This document shows positions 1-11,544 of a DNA stretch of 64,000 nucleotides, one piece after another. Source of the stretch: Malania oleifera (taxonomy: Eukaryota > Streptophyta > Magnoliopsida > Santalales > Ximeniaceae); NCBI RefSeq assembly GCF_029873635.1, contig NC_080422.1, positions 5,126,001 to 5,190,000 of the forward strand, written 5' to 3'. A program made the position numbers and the translations under genes. Numbering within the stretch: the stretch's first letter is position 1; every line of letters starts with the position of its first letter. The notes beneath the pieces were generated by a model that did not search any database, was not told the origin of the DNA, and was given only the letters and a program-made list of their open reading frames with translations.

Positions 1-1018
1 CCTATGACCAGGGTGATCTGAGCTACACTCTATCCGCGAGCCTGATCTGCTCGCCTAACTGGCTCACCTGAAAAAATGTTAAGGTAATGGGGTGAGTCGA
101 CGCTTAGTAAGTGGAAATATGTTATTACTAGTGTGTGGCAACTAAGTTAAGGATACTTTTAAAAATACTAACTGAACTGCAATGTAATAAATCATCTGTA
201 AAACATATCTTTCTTTCACAATTTAAAACATATTGTATCGTCTATTTTTCCACTTTTCATACTGGTAATATCATACTATACTCATCATATACTGTAAAAC
301 TGTAAACATATATATATATATATATATATAACTGTGCTTTTATCCCTGGGACTCTGTATGTCATGATTTGACCCCTCATGATAGGGTTGTACGGCCCGTA
401 GGCGGGACTCTATCTAGTCGGCCCTCCGGATAAGTCATCATACTCTACACTACCTCAGCCCGGCCAAACTGTATCCTCTCCTAAGCTCAGGACTGGCTAC
501 TACCTCGTCAAACCGGTCCCCTCAACCCAGTGTACTGGGGAGCTGCATACTCTCCGAGCACGGCTGACGGTACCCACATACTATCTGAGATATGTGGTTG
601 TACTCTATCTGTATCTAGCAACGGTACCGTGCTCTGTAATCTGTATCTGTCTATGTATCTTTCCTCAGGGATCTGATACTATATACATATATAAATATAT
701 ACTCTTTTACTGTTTTCATCATGTTTCCAAAATTACCGTAACGCTATCTTTATGTACTATATATATATACTGTAAAATTGTATACTGCATCTGTAGCATC
801 TTGATGCTACCTTTGTATCTCTGTCTGTATATTACGGTAATACGAAACACAGGGTTTCGTCGACGAAGCTTGGCAATTTCCCGCAACTATGATTATTTAA
901 TATTATCTCCAAAATGCAATGTCGTCGACGAACGCGAATTCTACGGCCTCCTTTTGTTTCTATATCTATTTTCTTTCCCTCTTATTATTGAAATGTTATT
1001 ATTCTTCGGGTCACTACA
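1..1018 (-). mobile_element. LTR family A, partial copy cut by window start
   Basis: This is the left-truncated copy (by the window edge) of a roughly 2-kb LTR that recurs at 12075, 13700, 16362, 24825, 48608 and 63819. It shares the CCCCTCATGA...GGTTGTACGGCCCG block at about 380-410 with those copies. On the minus strand the LTR begins TGTAGTGACCCG at 1018. Only two GTCGAC palindromes (859 and 924) remain of the usual eight. It is a fossil with no coding content visible. LTR type is inferred from TG...CA ends and the 5-bp target duplications of better preserved copies; the Ty3 versus Ty1 class is not proven. Confidence 0.75.
307..331. repeat. (TA)n microsatellite
   Basis: A run of about 12 TA units inside the family A LTR. 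Confidence 0.9.
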
Positions 1019-1879
1019 GCCAACACATGTCCTGGCGACATCTCCTTGACGTCACCCCCTGTCCCCATTAATGCTAACATATATAACTCGCCACGCATCT
1101 TCACTCGGAGGCAACACGTGACCTAAACCAGTTGACTGAGATCGATCTCCCCTGAACCGGTTGATCCCCCTGAACCAATTTGAACTGGTCTAGTTTATTT
1201 TTTTTATTGTATTATTTATTTTCTTAAAAATTCAGGGAAAATATGAAAAAAATCACCCCAAAAAATCAAGAAAACCAGAGAAAAATTAGAAAAATATTTT
1301 TGAGGTCAGAAAATTATTTTTCCACCCTTTTCACCCCAAATAATTCCAAAAAACCTCCTAGGAAATTTTGAAAATATTATTTAATACTTATAAAAATTCT
1401 ATAAATTTTTGAAAACAAATTTGAGAGTTATTTTCATGAAATATTTTCTTAATTTTGTCCCTATGATTTCAAAAAAGGGCATGAGCTTTTTAAGTTTCAC
1501 GTGCCCTAGGTCTGAGTGATATATTATTGTAAGTATACTATGTGAATATTGTGTGATTTATTTGTATTTTGTAAATTGTTTAAAGGGAGTAAAACAAAAG
1601 GCTATTAAATTTAATTTAGGGATAATCTTCAATTAATTAGATACTGTTCCTAGAACAGGTATGTAGGGGGTGCTAGTACCTTCCCCTTACATAACTGAAC
1701 TCCAAATCCCAACCATGGTAACGCAGACCGATTCTACCCTTAATTAGGTGGTAATCACGTGTTCTAACCACACTCCAAAAGGTTAGTGGTGACTCTTACA
1801 TCCATTTTTCATGAAAAACATCCAAATCATTTTTCATTCACCCACCCTGGGGCACCCTCGCTCTCGGGATGTCACGACA
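1019..1879 (-). mobile_element. LTR family C, fragment, minus orientation
   Basis: Read on the minus strand this begins TGTCGTGACATCCCGA at 1879 and runs through an internal block GTTCAGTTATGTAAGGGGA... followed by GCACCCCCTACA. The same blocks occur in plus orientation from 2746. It runs into the family A LTR at 1018. The two family C pieces face each other tail to tail across about 870 bp. It is an LTR-type fossil without coding capacity. Confidence 0.6.
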
Positions 1880-2745
1880 TTGGATATTTTCTTTTCCTTT
1901 TCCTAATATTTTTCACGTTCCAAATGGAGCTTAAGTTAGTGTTTGCAAGCACGGATTTTGGACCTTAGATTTAGATTTGAGCAAATTTGGACAAATTTTA
2001 ATATAATTTTACATTACATTTTATCCAAATCCAAGAGTTCCCCTAACATAGGGTAAGAATTTTTATTTTGTCGATTTAGTGTTTAGTGAACCTATACTAC
2101 ACAATAGAAGGTCTATTTCCCGTCTCATATCCCCTCCCACTTTCTCCCAAAAATACAAAACCAAGACTAACATAAAGCTCTCATGCTTTAATTATGAAAT
2201 GTTTCTTCTGAGGTATTTTATTATGAGTTATTCTAAAACATCTTTTAGATTTGTATTCCAAAATGGTTTTCTTGGAGTTTCATTTGCATCCCATCTGGTA
2301 ATTAAGTATTAGATAAAAAAACATAACCACTCCTAAGATTTGACCAAAAAATACAAACCTTCCTTAAGATATAAAAAATCTCAAAACGCTTCTCTAAAAT
2401 TTAAAAAATTGTACAGATCCCTTCTGAGATTAGCCAAGACCCAAGACACAAACATCCCCTTATAGTACCAAAAAATTGAATGTCAAAGAGGTCTATGAGA
2501 TTTTTGAAAGCTCAAAGGTGCTCATTATTTTTTTTATATAGCCTAGTGGGGGACAATGTCATTTGCCTCAAAACTTTTACATTTTAAAAATTTCAAATAT
2601 TGGAAAATTTATGTGTTCAAATGTTTACATATGCATGGAGGAAAAATAATGAGGCTTATTAACATGAGGGTTTAATTTCAAGGGAAAAGAATCCTCCTCA
2701 TTAGTATTTTTATACTCAAAATTTTGAAATCATCACCATTGGTTT
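1880..2745. other. AT-rich intergenic stretch with short interspersed repeats
   Basis: There is no gene here. A copy of a short (about 110 bp) AT-rich interspersed repeat lies at about 1939-2046. It is recognised by 'ATTTGAGCAAATTTGGACAAATTT' -like wording cut here to its core ATTTGGACAAATTT and by TTTTATCCAAAT near its other end. A degenerate copy of the 'CTCCCxTGAGATTT' repeat described at 35255 lies at about 2325-2520. Confidence 0.5.
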
Positions 2746-3859
2746 TGTCGTAACGTCCCGAAAAAGGGTTTGGAATGGCAAAGAATAATATTTGAAAATT
2801 CGATGGAGTTGCCACTAGCCTGTTATTTTCCTAGGTGCAGTTAGTTCACCTAATTATACTACTTGTTGATTGGTCGTCTAGACTAATCTTACGTCAAGGA
2901 ACCAATAGTCTCAGTCTGTATTAACTAAAATTGGGATTGAAAGTTCAGTTATGCGAGAGGAAGGTATTAGCACCCCCTACACACCCGCTCTAAGAACAGT
3001 ACTTAATTAATAATGAATTATCCTTAAATTGAATATAATGGTCATTGATTAACTCCTTTAAAATAAGCAAATAAATAAATATATAAAATTAAAAGGAAGA
3101 TGACAACCATAGTGCGATTTTAAAATGACTAATAAGACCTCCAAACGAGGGAATCTTATTAGATAAACCACCCTCATAACTAATATAGGTGAGATTCGAA
3201 ATACTTTTTTACTCTTTGTTAAATCATTGGACCCACACACCCAAAAATCATCCAAATTTGAGCAAAAAGGGTCATTAAAACATTCCCAAATTTTTCAATA
3301 TTTTAAAGAAATTTTCTGAATTTTTCCTAATTTTTTGGGATTTTAAAGACTTTTACTCATTTTTTTGTATTTTTATTTTCAATTTTTTATTATGTAAGTT
3401 AAAATAACTCAAATAATTTTTATTTATTTTCCTAATTTTTAAAATATTTTTCTTGATTTTTTTATGATTTTTAATGATTTTCCCTATTTTCAAAAATTGA
3501 AAATCAATTAAAAATTAAAAATAAAGTAAATAAAACCAATAGATCAAAAAACATATGAGTTCAACCGGTCTGAACTGGGTTCGACCCGGTTTTCCTTAGT
3601 GGGTCATGTGTCCACCCACAGTGGTGACATGTGGCTCATTTTATTTATTTATTTATTTATTTTTTCAATTCACTGTAGTAGGGTGACGTCAACATGATGC
3701 CACTCGCCACGTGGCACTCTTCTTTTTTATAAAAAATAAAAAATTTCTACACATGACGTCACCCACCGTGTGGAACCTCTTTAGTGGTTCTGACTGTTTA
3801 AACAGTTTTGATTGTGTCATGTGTCACCGTACGGACGATGATACATGTCCTACAATCTC

Positions 3860-3868
3860 TATATAAAA
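3860..3868 (+). promoter_or_regulatory. TATA box of family C LTR
   Basis: TATATAAAA at 3860 is followed within 30 bp by a CT-rich tract, the usual plant core-promoter layout. Confidence 0.55.
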
Positions 3869-3929
3869 ACTTTCTTTTTCTCTCTCTCCTCTTTCTTTTT
3901 TCCCGTTTCCTTTCTCTTTCTATCTTCTC

Positions 3930-3953
3930 CTCCTCCTCCTCCTCCTCCTCCTC

Positions 3954-3988
<35 letters not shown>
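3930..3988. repeat. (TCC)n(TC)n microsatellite
   Basis: About 11 TCC units run directly into about 14 TC units in the presumed leader of the LTR. The poly-Ser, poly-Pro and poly-Glu reading frames here are only translations of this tract. Confidence 0.95.
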
Positions 3989-3991
<3 letters not shown>

Positions 3992-4405
3992 CTCTTCTAC
4001 GATTCGCAGTTCTCTTTCTCTCCTTATTTTTTATCTCTTTGTTCTTATTCTCTAGAAAATCTTCTTTCTCACCAATCTCTCTTCTCTCACTCTCTCCCAC
4101 CCTTTCTTCTTCTCTCAGATCTGGCACTCTCTCTTATTATTTCTTCTTCACTTAAATCTCTTTTCTATGTTTCTTTTCTCTCTAGTTTCGCACTCTCACA
4201 CCCTTTCTTCTCCTCTCAAATCTCTCTTCTTCTTTTTTTCTATGATTTCTATTCTATGTTCTTTTGTAGGTGCTAAAGATACGAAGGAACCATGACTGTA
4301 GCCCTCAAACCTAGATAAGAAAGGACCAACAGATAAGTCTACCCATTACTCTTTTCATTTTTTTGTTCTATTTTTTATTTTTTTGGTAAATTTTCTCGCA
4401 GCACA

Positions 4406-4810
4406 TTGTCCAAACAAGGTGATGATACTAGGTCAATTGACTTGAGTTAGGCTAGGTTGGGTTAAGGGATTGAGTCAGGTTTCCCAAATGGGCCTGATAT
4501 ATGATTGGACTAATTATGATTCTATGATTGGGCTATGGAAATGGGCTCAAGTCCAATTGGGTCATTACGATTTGGACTTTTACTGGGTCAAGCCCATTTT
4601 GACCTTAAAGGCATTGGGCTGAGTCAATGAGCTATTTTGGGCTTTAATCAAGTTGGGTTTGGTTAAGCCCAATTGGGCCATGAAATCAAATGAAAATGGG
4701 CTAACTATCATAGGTAAATGAATAGTGGACCCATGTTCAAATTGAACATGGATCTTGGGCTTTCAGGTCAGCTCCAAATAGTAGGTCATTGGTTATAGGT
4801 CAATGGGTTG
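4406..4810. repeat. Degenerate GGGC-rich tandem array left of a solo LTR
   Basis: TTGGGCT/AAGCCCAA words recur every 20-40 bp in both orientations from about 4480 to 4760. No gene is visible. It was probably continuous with 6876-7500 before the solo LTR at 4811 inserted: the 5-bp target GGTTG is present on both sides. Confidence 0.5.
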
Positions 4811-6870
4811 TGTTGACTTTGGTGCAATTCCAAGAGGGGGGGTGAATTGGTATTTTAAATAATTTCTCCCCTAGGTCAATTATCTAGCACTAGTATTTCA
4901 CAATCCTAGGGTCAATTTAGAGCAAATGATAAAGTAAACCAATAAATGCATTTGTAATTTAAATTATACAATTAAATCAACCAAGCATGCACAGAAAAGC
5001 GAGTAAAGTAAAAATAACACCGAATATGTTATCGAGGTTCGGAAAAAGTGTCTACGTCCCCGCCTCAGCTCGGAAGCCTGAGGATTACCACTATTGCTTA
5101 CTTAATAGGTGGAGTGGCACCGTTTACAATCAAGTCAAATTTTCAGAGCTAACCTCAACCTTTACAAACTCTTCTTACGGGGTGGAGAAGGCCCTACCGA
5201 TCCTTACGGGCTAGATCAAACCCTCTCAGGCCACGCCTGGAATATAATCAATGAATATGAAATTTTGCGTACAATTTAAGCTCTTCTACACAAGCATATA
5301 AGTATCACAATACAGTCCAAATAAATATGCACTCACAAATGATATGGATTTAATGCTCAAGTGAGATTTGCTAAAACACTATATCAGCTCTCAATAACAA
5401 TGTATATATGTGTGTATACTTGAGAGAGATTACCTTTGATTCAAGACAAATAAAATCAATATATATCAAAGGAACTTTGAATCTTAAAGAGAAAATCTCA
5501 ACACAATATTTTTCAATATAAGCACAACCGAGATTTAGGGATCAAGCTTGCTTAAAAATAATTTATCAAATAGTGCAAGCAAGCTTTCGAATCTGGTAAT
5601 GAAGATGCCAAGACTCAGAAGCTAAAAAGAGTGTTTCTCAAATAATATTTATCAATCAAATATATTGAAAAAAACCCTAGCTTTACTCTCTAAGAAAACT
5701 ATCAAACAATGCAATACAATGAAAGTAAAAAGTTTCAAGAGCAATATATGTAACCTCACACAAGTGAGAATCAAACTCACTTTAACTTGCAATTAGTTTG
5801 CAAGAAGGAGCTCAAGATAAAATATAACTCTCTGTTTTGAAAAAGATTTAGCAAGAATAAAATGAGAGTGTATTAAAAATTTGGCCTAAAAACATGAAAT
5901 ATAAGCAACATGGGCTCAAGAAAAATCATAGAGAATTTTTGCTAATTATATTTCTAATCGGTTGCTAATTTCTCCAAATGAATGGGTATATATAGATATC
6001 CTCAAAAATATTACCGTTGGGGAGATAGGGGAATTTTGGAAAATATTTAATGAATGTTAATTAAAATTAACCTTGGTTTATCGCAGTAAAAATTATGGCA
6101 ACTCGAGAGTTTCAGTCGACCATATTTGAGGTTCAATCGACCATATCACTAAGTTCGGTCGACCGTGGTATTTTTGAACTGAGGTTTTGGTTGACCGTGT
6201 TAAGGCAATTTGGAACCCTCCGAGGTTCAGTTGACTAGAGCATGTTCGGTTGACCAAATTCTGAGGTTCGGTCAACCAGGTTATTGGGAATCACCCATGT
6301 GTCAATTCGACGACTGTGCAGTGCAAGTTCATTTCAAAATGGTCGACCAAATAGTCAACAAGTTGACTCTGTTAGTTTCAGTCGATTGAAGCTTCTATGT
6401 AGGGTTGGGTTTGGTCGACCGAACACACTTAAAATGTGCATTTAAGTCCTGATTTTCATTTGAAGTCACCCCTGGTCACATAATTATAACTTCTAAGTTA
6501 TAGTGGACTTGTTATGAGGTACTTGGGGACCTAAGGTCAGTCTATGGCCTAGGCTTTTAAATTAAACCCAAAAATCTGGCATCGGTCGACTGAAGGTGAT
6601 CCCTAAGGTCATTCTATGGTCTTTGAGTATTAAACCCTATCAAGCATACAGATGCATCATTACAGATCATATAAATTATTACAAACCCAAATGAATGAAA
6701 TATAAATTACAAGAATAAACAATTTGGTCTTCATTTTTCCTTCGAGTCTCCATATGCACCATATGATATTGCCAACTCATGCAAGACTAATTTTGTGCAC
6801 AAACTTGGCAAACATTAAATACCAAGGTATTTGTCATAATCAAAATGGGATATGACCTATAAGGTCAACA
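4811..6870 (-). mobile_element. Solo LTR, family B (copia-like)
   Basis: The element is 2060 bp with ends TGTTGACT...GGTCAACA and a perfect 5-bp duplication GGTTG at 4806-4810 and 6871-6875. On the minus strand it starts TGTTGACCTTATAGGTCATA and ends just after a CAATTCACCCCCCTCTTGGA block, as is common at the ends of SIRE/Angela-type copia LTRs. An array of GGTCGACC-like motifs lies at 6110-6600, followed in its own direction by a TATA box. No internal region is present, so it is a solo LTR fossil left by LTR-LTR recombination. Confidence 0.88.
5987..5995 (-). promoter_or_regulatory. TATA box of family B solo LTR
   Basis: CTATATATA on the minus strand lies in the same place, relative to the GTCGACC array, as the TATA box at 27930 in the plus-oriented copy. 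Confidence 0.6.
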
Positions 6871-6875
6871 GGTTG

Positions 6876-7510
6876 TACCTAATATAAAGAGTCAGGTCAA
6901 CATGTCGGATCTAATCTACTAGGTCGGGGTCAACGGCTCAAAGTAACAAGTTAGTTTTAGGTCAAAATTTCACATTTCAAATTATTGGATTTACATAATT
7001 TAAACGCAAATTAAGCACCAAATTGAAACCAATGTTGGTCTTCAACTCCTTCAATCTTCTCGTTCAGTGTCAGACCTTCTAGTTCTTTGTAGTCATCAAA
7101 TCTTCAAGCTTTGATTCACGAACTCCAACTGCCTCTACCTGAGCACCTCTAAATCCTTCATTTTCCTTCACAGTACCTTCAATTCCAAGCTCTATGGCTC
7201 ACCCTCGATAAAAACTTTCTGGTTTTCTCACAATTGCCTATACAATTTCTCTCTGTAATTATATGTTAATCAAAACTCTCTAAATTTTCTCACGACTTGC
7301 CCACACTCTCTCGATGATTCCGTGAATGTGTATCCCTGTGTCTCCTAGAAATCCTCTATTTATAGGCTTGGGACCAATTATCAGCATTAAAATCAACATT
7401 TAAACTCAATCAATCAAATCAAAAAATTGATCAATCAAATTAAAAAACAGATCAATCAATCTTTATTGTTAATTTTCCTAATTGTTTCCTTTGTGTGTGT
7501 GTGTGTGTGG
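6876..7510. other. Intergenic stretch with a minus-strand TATA-like site
   Basis: This continues the sequence interrupted by the solo LTR. On the minus strand CTATAAATAGAGG at 7355-7368 is followed by about 330 bp that look like an untranslated leader, with GAGAGAG and no long reading frame. It could be the relic of an LTR promoter or of a host promoter; I see no protein attached. A short (GT)n tract sits at about 7493-7509. Confidence 0.4.
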
Positions 7511-9506
7511 GTTTCAACATGGAATTGGAGAATCTAATTTTTTTTTTCTATATTTTTTTGTTCTTTTCAATGTAAAAGTTTATTTCCCTATATTTTTTTA
7601 TTTTATGAAATAAAACTTTTACCTAATTTTATTATATAAACTCTAGACAAATTGAGGTGTCTAGAGATTTTACTAAAGATTATTATAAAACAATGGACCA
7701 ATTGAAATTTTTTTAAGTCAATGAAAATCAAGATAACAAATATACTTAGGAGCGTAAACCTCAAATTGAACCATCCAAATAAGAAACCCACTAAAATGAA
7801 ATACCCATTAGTTTTATGTTTAAAATGTTTGTCCACTAAATATGTTTTTGTTTAGGTTGATATTAAAAAATTTACACAAAAGGGCCTATATTTTATTATT
7901 TGATTTTTTATATATAAAAAAACCCGTTTTCATGCTTTGAATTTAGAATTGAATAAATTTGAACAAAACTCAACATAATTTTATATATAATGAATAATAA
8001 TATATGACAAATATTCATATTTTTTCTAGAATTAATTGATTGAGAATTTATAATTAATTAAATTTATACTTGGAAATTTTAGTCATCATAAATAATCATC
8101 CTTCTTTCATAAGGATGCTTATTAAATTAGTATGCATGCCAACATATAATAGTCCCGCTTGATTACCATACATAATAATGGGACATGTATCTCAAAAATG
8201 TCACTCAAAGATTTCAGCGAAACTATATTTGTACCATTACTAATTATGGATTTCAATGGTAATTTTTATGGGTTCGTATGAATTAAAGATTTCAATTGGA
8301 AAGAGAAAGGAAGAGGAAAATAAAAGGAAAATTCATTTTCCTTTACATTTTCCTTCTACATTAAACTCGATTAAAAATGAACTTTTTTTTATATAATTAA
8401 AATTAATAAAAATAAAATATTAATAATACATAAAATTAAAAAAATTCATGAAATTGGTATATTTTAAATTTTATTTATTATTTTTTTTGATAATCAAATA
8501 TGAAAACGTAGATTCCTTAATATTTTCTTTTAATTTCCCTAATATTTTTCAAGCTCAAAAAAAAAAAAACCCTTGAGGATGGATATATCAGTCTCATAGT
8601 TTATGAGAATAAAATAGTTAAAAAAAATTATGCTTGTCTCTTATAATTTTAGCAATAAATCTAGGTAAGCATATAATAATTTTAACGTCATATTTTTAAG
8701 AGAAAAAGATACTGATATTTCTCGAGATTTGATAAAAAAATAAAATTTCAAAATTTTCATTGATCTCTCCTAAAGTTTCAGGAATGTCATAAATCTCTCT
8801 TAATATTTGTCAAAAAAATATAAAATTTCTCTCGAAAACCTTGTCTCTTTTTACAAAATATAAGAAGAGGTCTAGGAAAGATCCTTAAAATTTTTGAAAT
8901 CTTATAAGAGAATCCTGAAATTTTTGAAATTTCCTTTTCTTAATGATACCAGTCATATTTGTAACCAAAAACACTTCTAAGAATTCACACGATTACTTAA
9001 TTAAGCATAATTTGGGCCCTAATTTCTTGAAGAATGCAAAGAAACATCACAATATTTTAAAATTTTCTAATATCTATATGGAAATTTTGATAAATATAAA
9101 AATAGTTGTTAAATTTTTTTGACACAATTATTTAAAAATTTAAAATAGAGTGACATTTTTATACTCCATTAAAAATAAACATAAAAACGTTTTTCCACAA
9201 CTGCCCTTCATTAGAAAGATATTTCCCTATTCATTTGCTTCTGCACACATGTATGCAGATTCAAGTCAACACACAAACCCATCTAAAGCACTTACTCAAG
9301 ATGTGTGTGGGAGAAAAAATCAAGAAGAATTAAAACAAATGTTAGTCAAAGAAACTAATCAAGAAGCAGAGCAAAACATAATATTACGAATCATATTACA
9401 GAAACAGAAAAACAAAAAAACAAAAAGAACAAAAAAAACAAAACCAAAATCATGCAACAGATCTGAGTATCCATGTCAAAAACCCAAAACAGAGCAGCCA
9501 CATGAA
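7511..9506. other. AT-rich intergenic region
   Basis: No gene is seen. The region contains poly-T and poly-A tracts, one copy of the GTTTGGA...TCCAAAC MITE-like repeat (8268-8560), a short AT-rich repeat at about 7930-8005, and a degenerate 'CTCTCCTxAAATTTT' repeat at about 8690-8945 that resembles the repeats at 35255 and 53436. Confidence 0.55.
8268..8560. mobile_element. MITE-like repeat M1, divergent copy
   Basis: This is a diverged member of an approximately 300-bp family found at least ten times in the window. The order of blocks (AAAGGAAAATTCATTTTCC, then AAATTGGTATATTTT, then a TGATAATCAAATATGAAAA block) matches the copies at 23889 and 31619. It has no coding capacity. Confidence 0.6.
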
Positions 9507-9537
9507 AAAGAAGAAGAAGAAGAAGAAGAAGAAGAAG
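9507..9537. repeat. (GAA)n microsatellite
   Basis: About ten GAA units lie downstream of the minus-strand gene at 9703-10074, and probably within its 3' untranslated region. Confidence 0.9.
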
Positions 9538-9702
9538 CTCTCTGTTGAAAGGACTTAAGAACTTCCATGGCTCCCCAGTTAACTAAACATTGCTAATTAC
9601 AAACATGGCTCATCGCCCACATCAAAATTAATGTCCAAAACATCAAAAGAAGAAGAAGATCAAAAGCAGAGCAAGCAGGAGAGAAAAAAAAAAACACGGG
9701 AC

Positions 9703-10074
9703 TCATCTATCCATGTGATCAGGCACTTCAGGGATCTCCGTGATACTCTCCAGCGATGGTTGCCATGCTTCACTGACTCTGTTCTCAGCTCTCCCTCTCT
9801 CAATTTTCTCCAAAACTTCTTCCAATCTCTTCCCTTCTCCTCCCCTGCCCTTCAGCTGAAACATCAACCACTCCAGCTCTTCCTTCGTCAGCACCACCTT
9901 CACCCTCATTCCTCTGTTTCCAAACCCATTTTCCTTCACAAGCCCACTTTCCCTCACAATCCCACTTCCTTTTCCTGCATTTTCTTCCTGATTTTCTCGC
10001 TTGCTCTGTTCCTGAGGCTCTGTTTCTCCTTCCACCTGCCTCTCTGTCCAATACGTCTCAATGCAATTTCCCAT
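9703..10074 (-). CDS. Small MGNC-start protein, probable N-myristoylated plant protein of unknown function
   Basis: This is an intronless frame of 123 residues. I start it at the MGNC methionine (10074) rather than six codons upstream, because Gly2 with a small residue following is an N-myristoylation context and Cys4 could be palmitoylated, which together suggest plasma-membrane attachment. Residues 10-55 are polar and low in complexity, rich in Glu, Gln and Lys. Residues 57-96 form the likely conserved core (RVKVVLTKEELEWLMFQLKG, then KRLEEVLEKIERGR), which should be helical. The C-terminus carries AWQPSLESI followed by IPEVP. I recognise the core style from unannotated small plant proteins but cannot assign a function. 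A TATA box lies about 190 bp upstream (10263-10273). The opposite-strand frames over this interval are shadows. Confidence 0.75.
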   Translation of the reverse strand: MGNCIETYWTERQVEGETEPQEQSKRENQEENAGKGSGIVRESGLVKENGFGNRGMRVKVVLTKEELEWLMFQLKGRGGEGKRLEEVLEKIERGRAENRVSEAWQPSLESITEIPEVPDHMDR

Positions 10075-10262
10075 GACTCCAATCTGTGTCAATTACCCAC
10101 TCAGGAGTTTAATTTTCTCTGAGAAAATTCCCACTTTTCTGAGTCTCCAAACAGAAACTTTGTTTCAGGATCTGAGGATGGAGATTTGGAGGACCACCTA
10201 ATAAATTTTCAGTAGTAAAAGATTTCAATTTTCAACCATTTGCATGTGAGGTGGGGGAGGTG

Positions 10263-10273
10263 CATATTTATAG
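10263..10273 (-). promoter_or_regulatory. TATA box of the MGNC gene
   Basis: CTATAAATATG on the minus strand, about 190 bp before the chosen start codon, would put transcription start near 10235 and give a 5' untranslated leader of about 160 nt. Confidence 0.6.
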
Positions 10274-10274
10274 G

Positions 10275-10994
10275 TGTCTAATATTAATTATTACAAATTT
10301 TTAAATTGTTTTATATTAAAAAATTAAAGTACGTAAACATGTTCCCCTGCCTTCATTCCTACTGAGTAATTTTCATCTGGCCAATTCTGTCAAGACACGT
10401 AGCCATGTGCACCACTCTGACTACCACGCGGTGTCGATCTTCCAGTTCTAGTCCTGAACCTTCTAACCACCCGCCTGTACAGCTAGCTTTCCCCATGCTG
10501 GCTATCTTATATATAAATAAATAAATAAATATTATACATACATACATACATATATATATATATATACAAATAAATGAATAAATATTATACATATATATAT
10601 ATATATATACATAAATGATAACATATATTAAAGTTGGGTTTTACTTTCGCTCCAAAAGTCGAACATATCTCCATCGTACGCATTAGACTAGCAAATTTGA
10701 ATCGATGGGAATTTTTTTTTCTTTAGTTGATAAAATTGTATGTATTTTTTATTTAAATTAACTTAGTACAAAGCAGGTCAATTTCAATTTCAATATATTT
10801 TGGAAGGTTATTACAAAAAAAAAAGGATAATCGAGACATTGCTAAGAGAGAGAAAGAGAGAGTTAAAAGTGATTTATATTTATACTTAGAATTTGTGGCT
10901 ATAGAAATATAACGGAGCTAAACTTGATAATTCATTTTTTGGAATCATAATTCTCCGAGAAGGGCCTCTTTGGTATAATAGAAATAACTTATAT

Positions 10995-11040
<46 letters not shown>
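10275..11040. other. Upstream intergenic region with TA-rich microsatellites
   Basis: No gene is seen. There are AATA, CATA and TA repeats at about 10510-10610, a GAGAGAG tract at about 10846-10862, and a long (TA)n at about 10998-11040 that ends exactly at the outer element starting at 11041. That (TA)n supplied its TATAT target duplication. Confidence 0.7.
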
Positions 11041-11044
<4 letters not shown>

Positions 11045-11214
11045 ATCACCAGAGGAGTCCATAGGTATACTTGTTAATTGATACACATGAGTGAGCACCA
11101 ACTTGATCCAAAAGGTTAGGTCCATTGGGTCTTGGGTTTAATTATATATATAAACACCCATCATCCACTCACTTTTTTCAATGTGAGACAAACTCACAAG
11201 TGGAATTCTCAACA
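11041..11214 (-). repeat. LTR of outer TRIM-like element (left)
   Basis: It is 174 bp, TGTTATCACC...TCTCAACA, and carries the CACCCATCATCCACTCACTT block shared by all four LTR copies of this nest. Confidence 0.75.
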
Positions 11215-11530
11215 ATCTTCCCCTTGAACGAAAGCTCCTCCACTTGTGAGTTCCAACTGCTCCCCCTTGAATGGAAGCTCCACCACTCGTGAGTTCCAAC
11301 TACTTTCCCTTGAACGGAAGTCATCTTCTCCCTCATGGTACTAATTCTCTAACAGTTTGCTCAAGTGAGTCTTACCACTATGTCTTACGTGTCTCGGATT
11401 GAATTCCAAGTAAGCCTCCAAACCAATCCTACTTCCCACTTCTTGACCCTATTTGGATCCATCTTGGCAGCTTAGATAATCCTTCTTAGCCTAGGTCACA
11501 CACTCCCACACCCAAAGTTATGAACTGTCG

Positions 11531-11544
11531 GCTCTGATACCACT
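11531..11544 (-). other. Primer-binding site (tRNA-Met type)
   Basis: The minus strand reads AGTGGTATCAGAGC directly after the end of the LTR copy at 11545. This is the classical plant copia/TRIM primer-binding site. Confidence 0.75.

Larger units (their letters stand above)
2746..4405 (+). mobile_element. LTR family C, plus orientation
   Basis: It begins TGTCGTAACGTCCCG and shares several blocks with the minus copy at 1019-1879. A TATA box at 3860 is followed by a long CT-rich leader, the layout of an LTR U3-R-U5 region. The right end near CGCAGCACA at 4405 is my estimate. I found no convincing target duplication and no coding region. Confidence 0.55.

Noticed and set aside
594-1049. 151-residue plus-strand reading frame
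   Set aside because: It lies within a family A LTR and its translation is low-complexity Tyr/Ile/Cys-rich sequence with no domain.
3798-4276. Overlapping frames with long Ser, Pro, Glu or Arg runs
   Set aside because: They are translations of the TCC/TC microsatellite and surrounding CT-rich leader.
4987-5214. 75-residue frame with protein-like composition
   Set aside because: It is inside the solo LTR at 4811-6870, is found in no coding context, and such LTR-internal frames recur by chance.
9150-10122. Plus-strand frames of 132 and 163 residues
   Set aside because: The first is Lys-rich low complexity including the GAA repeat. The second is the antisense shadow of the MGNC gene, which has the TATA box and the better protein.
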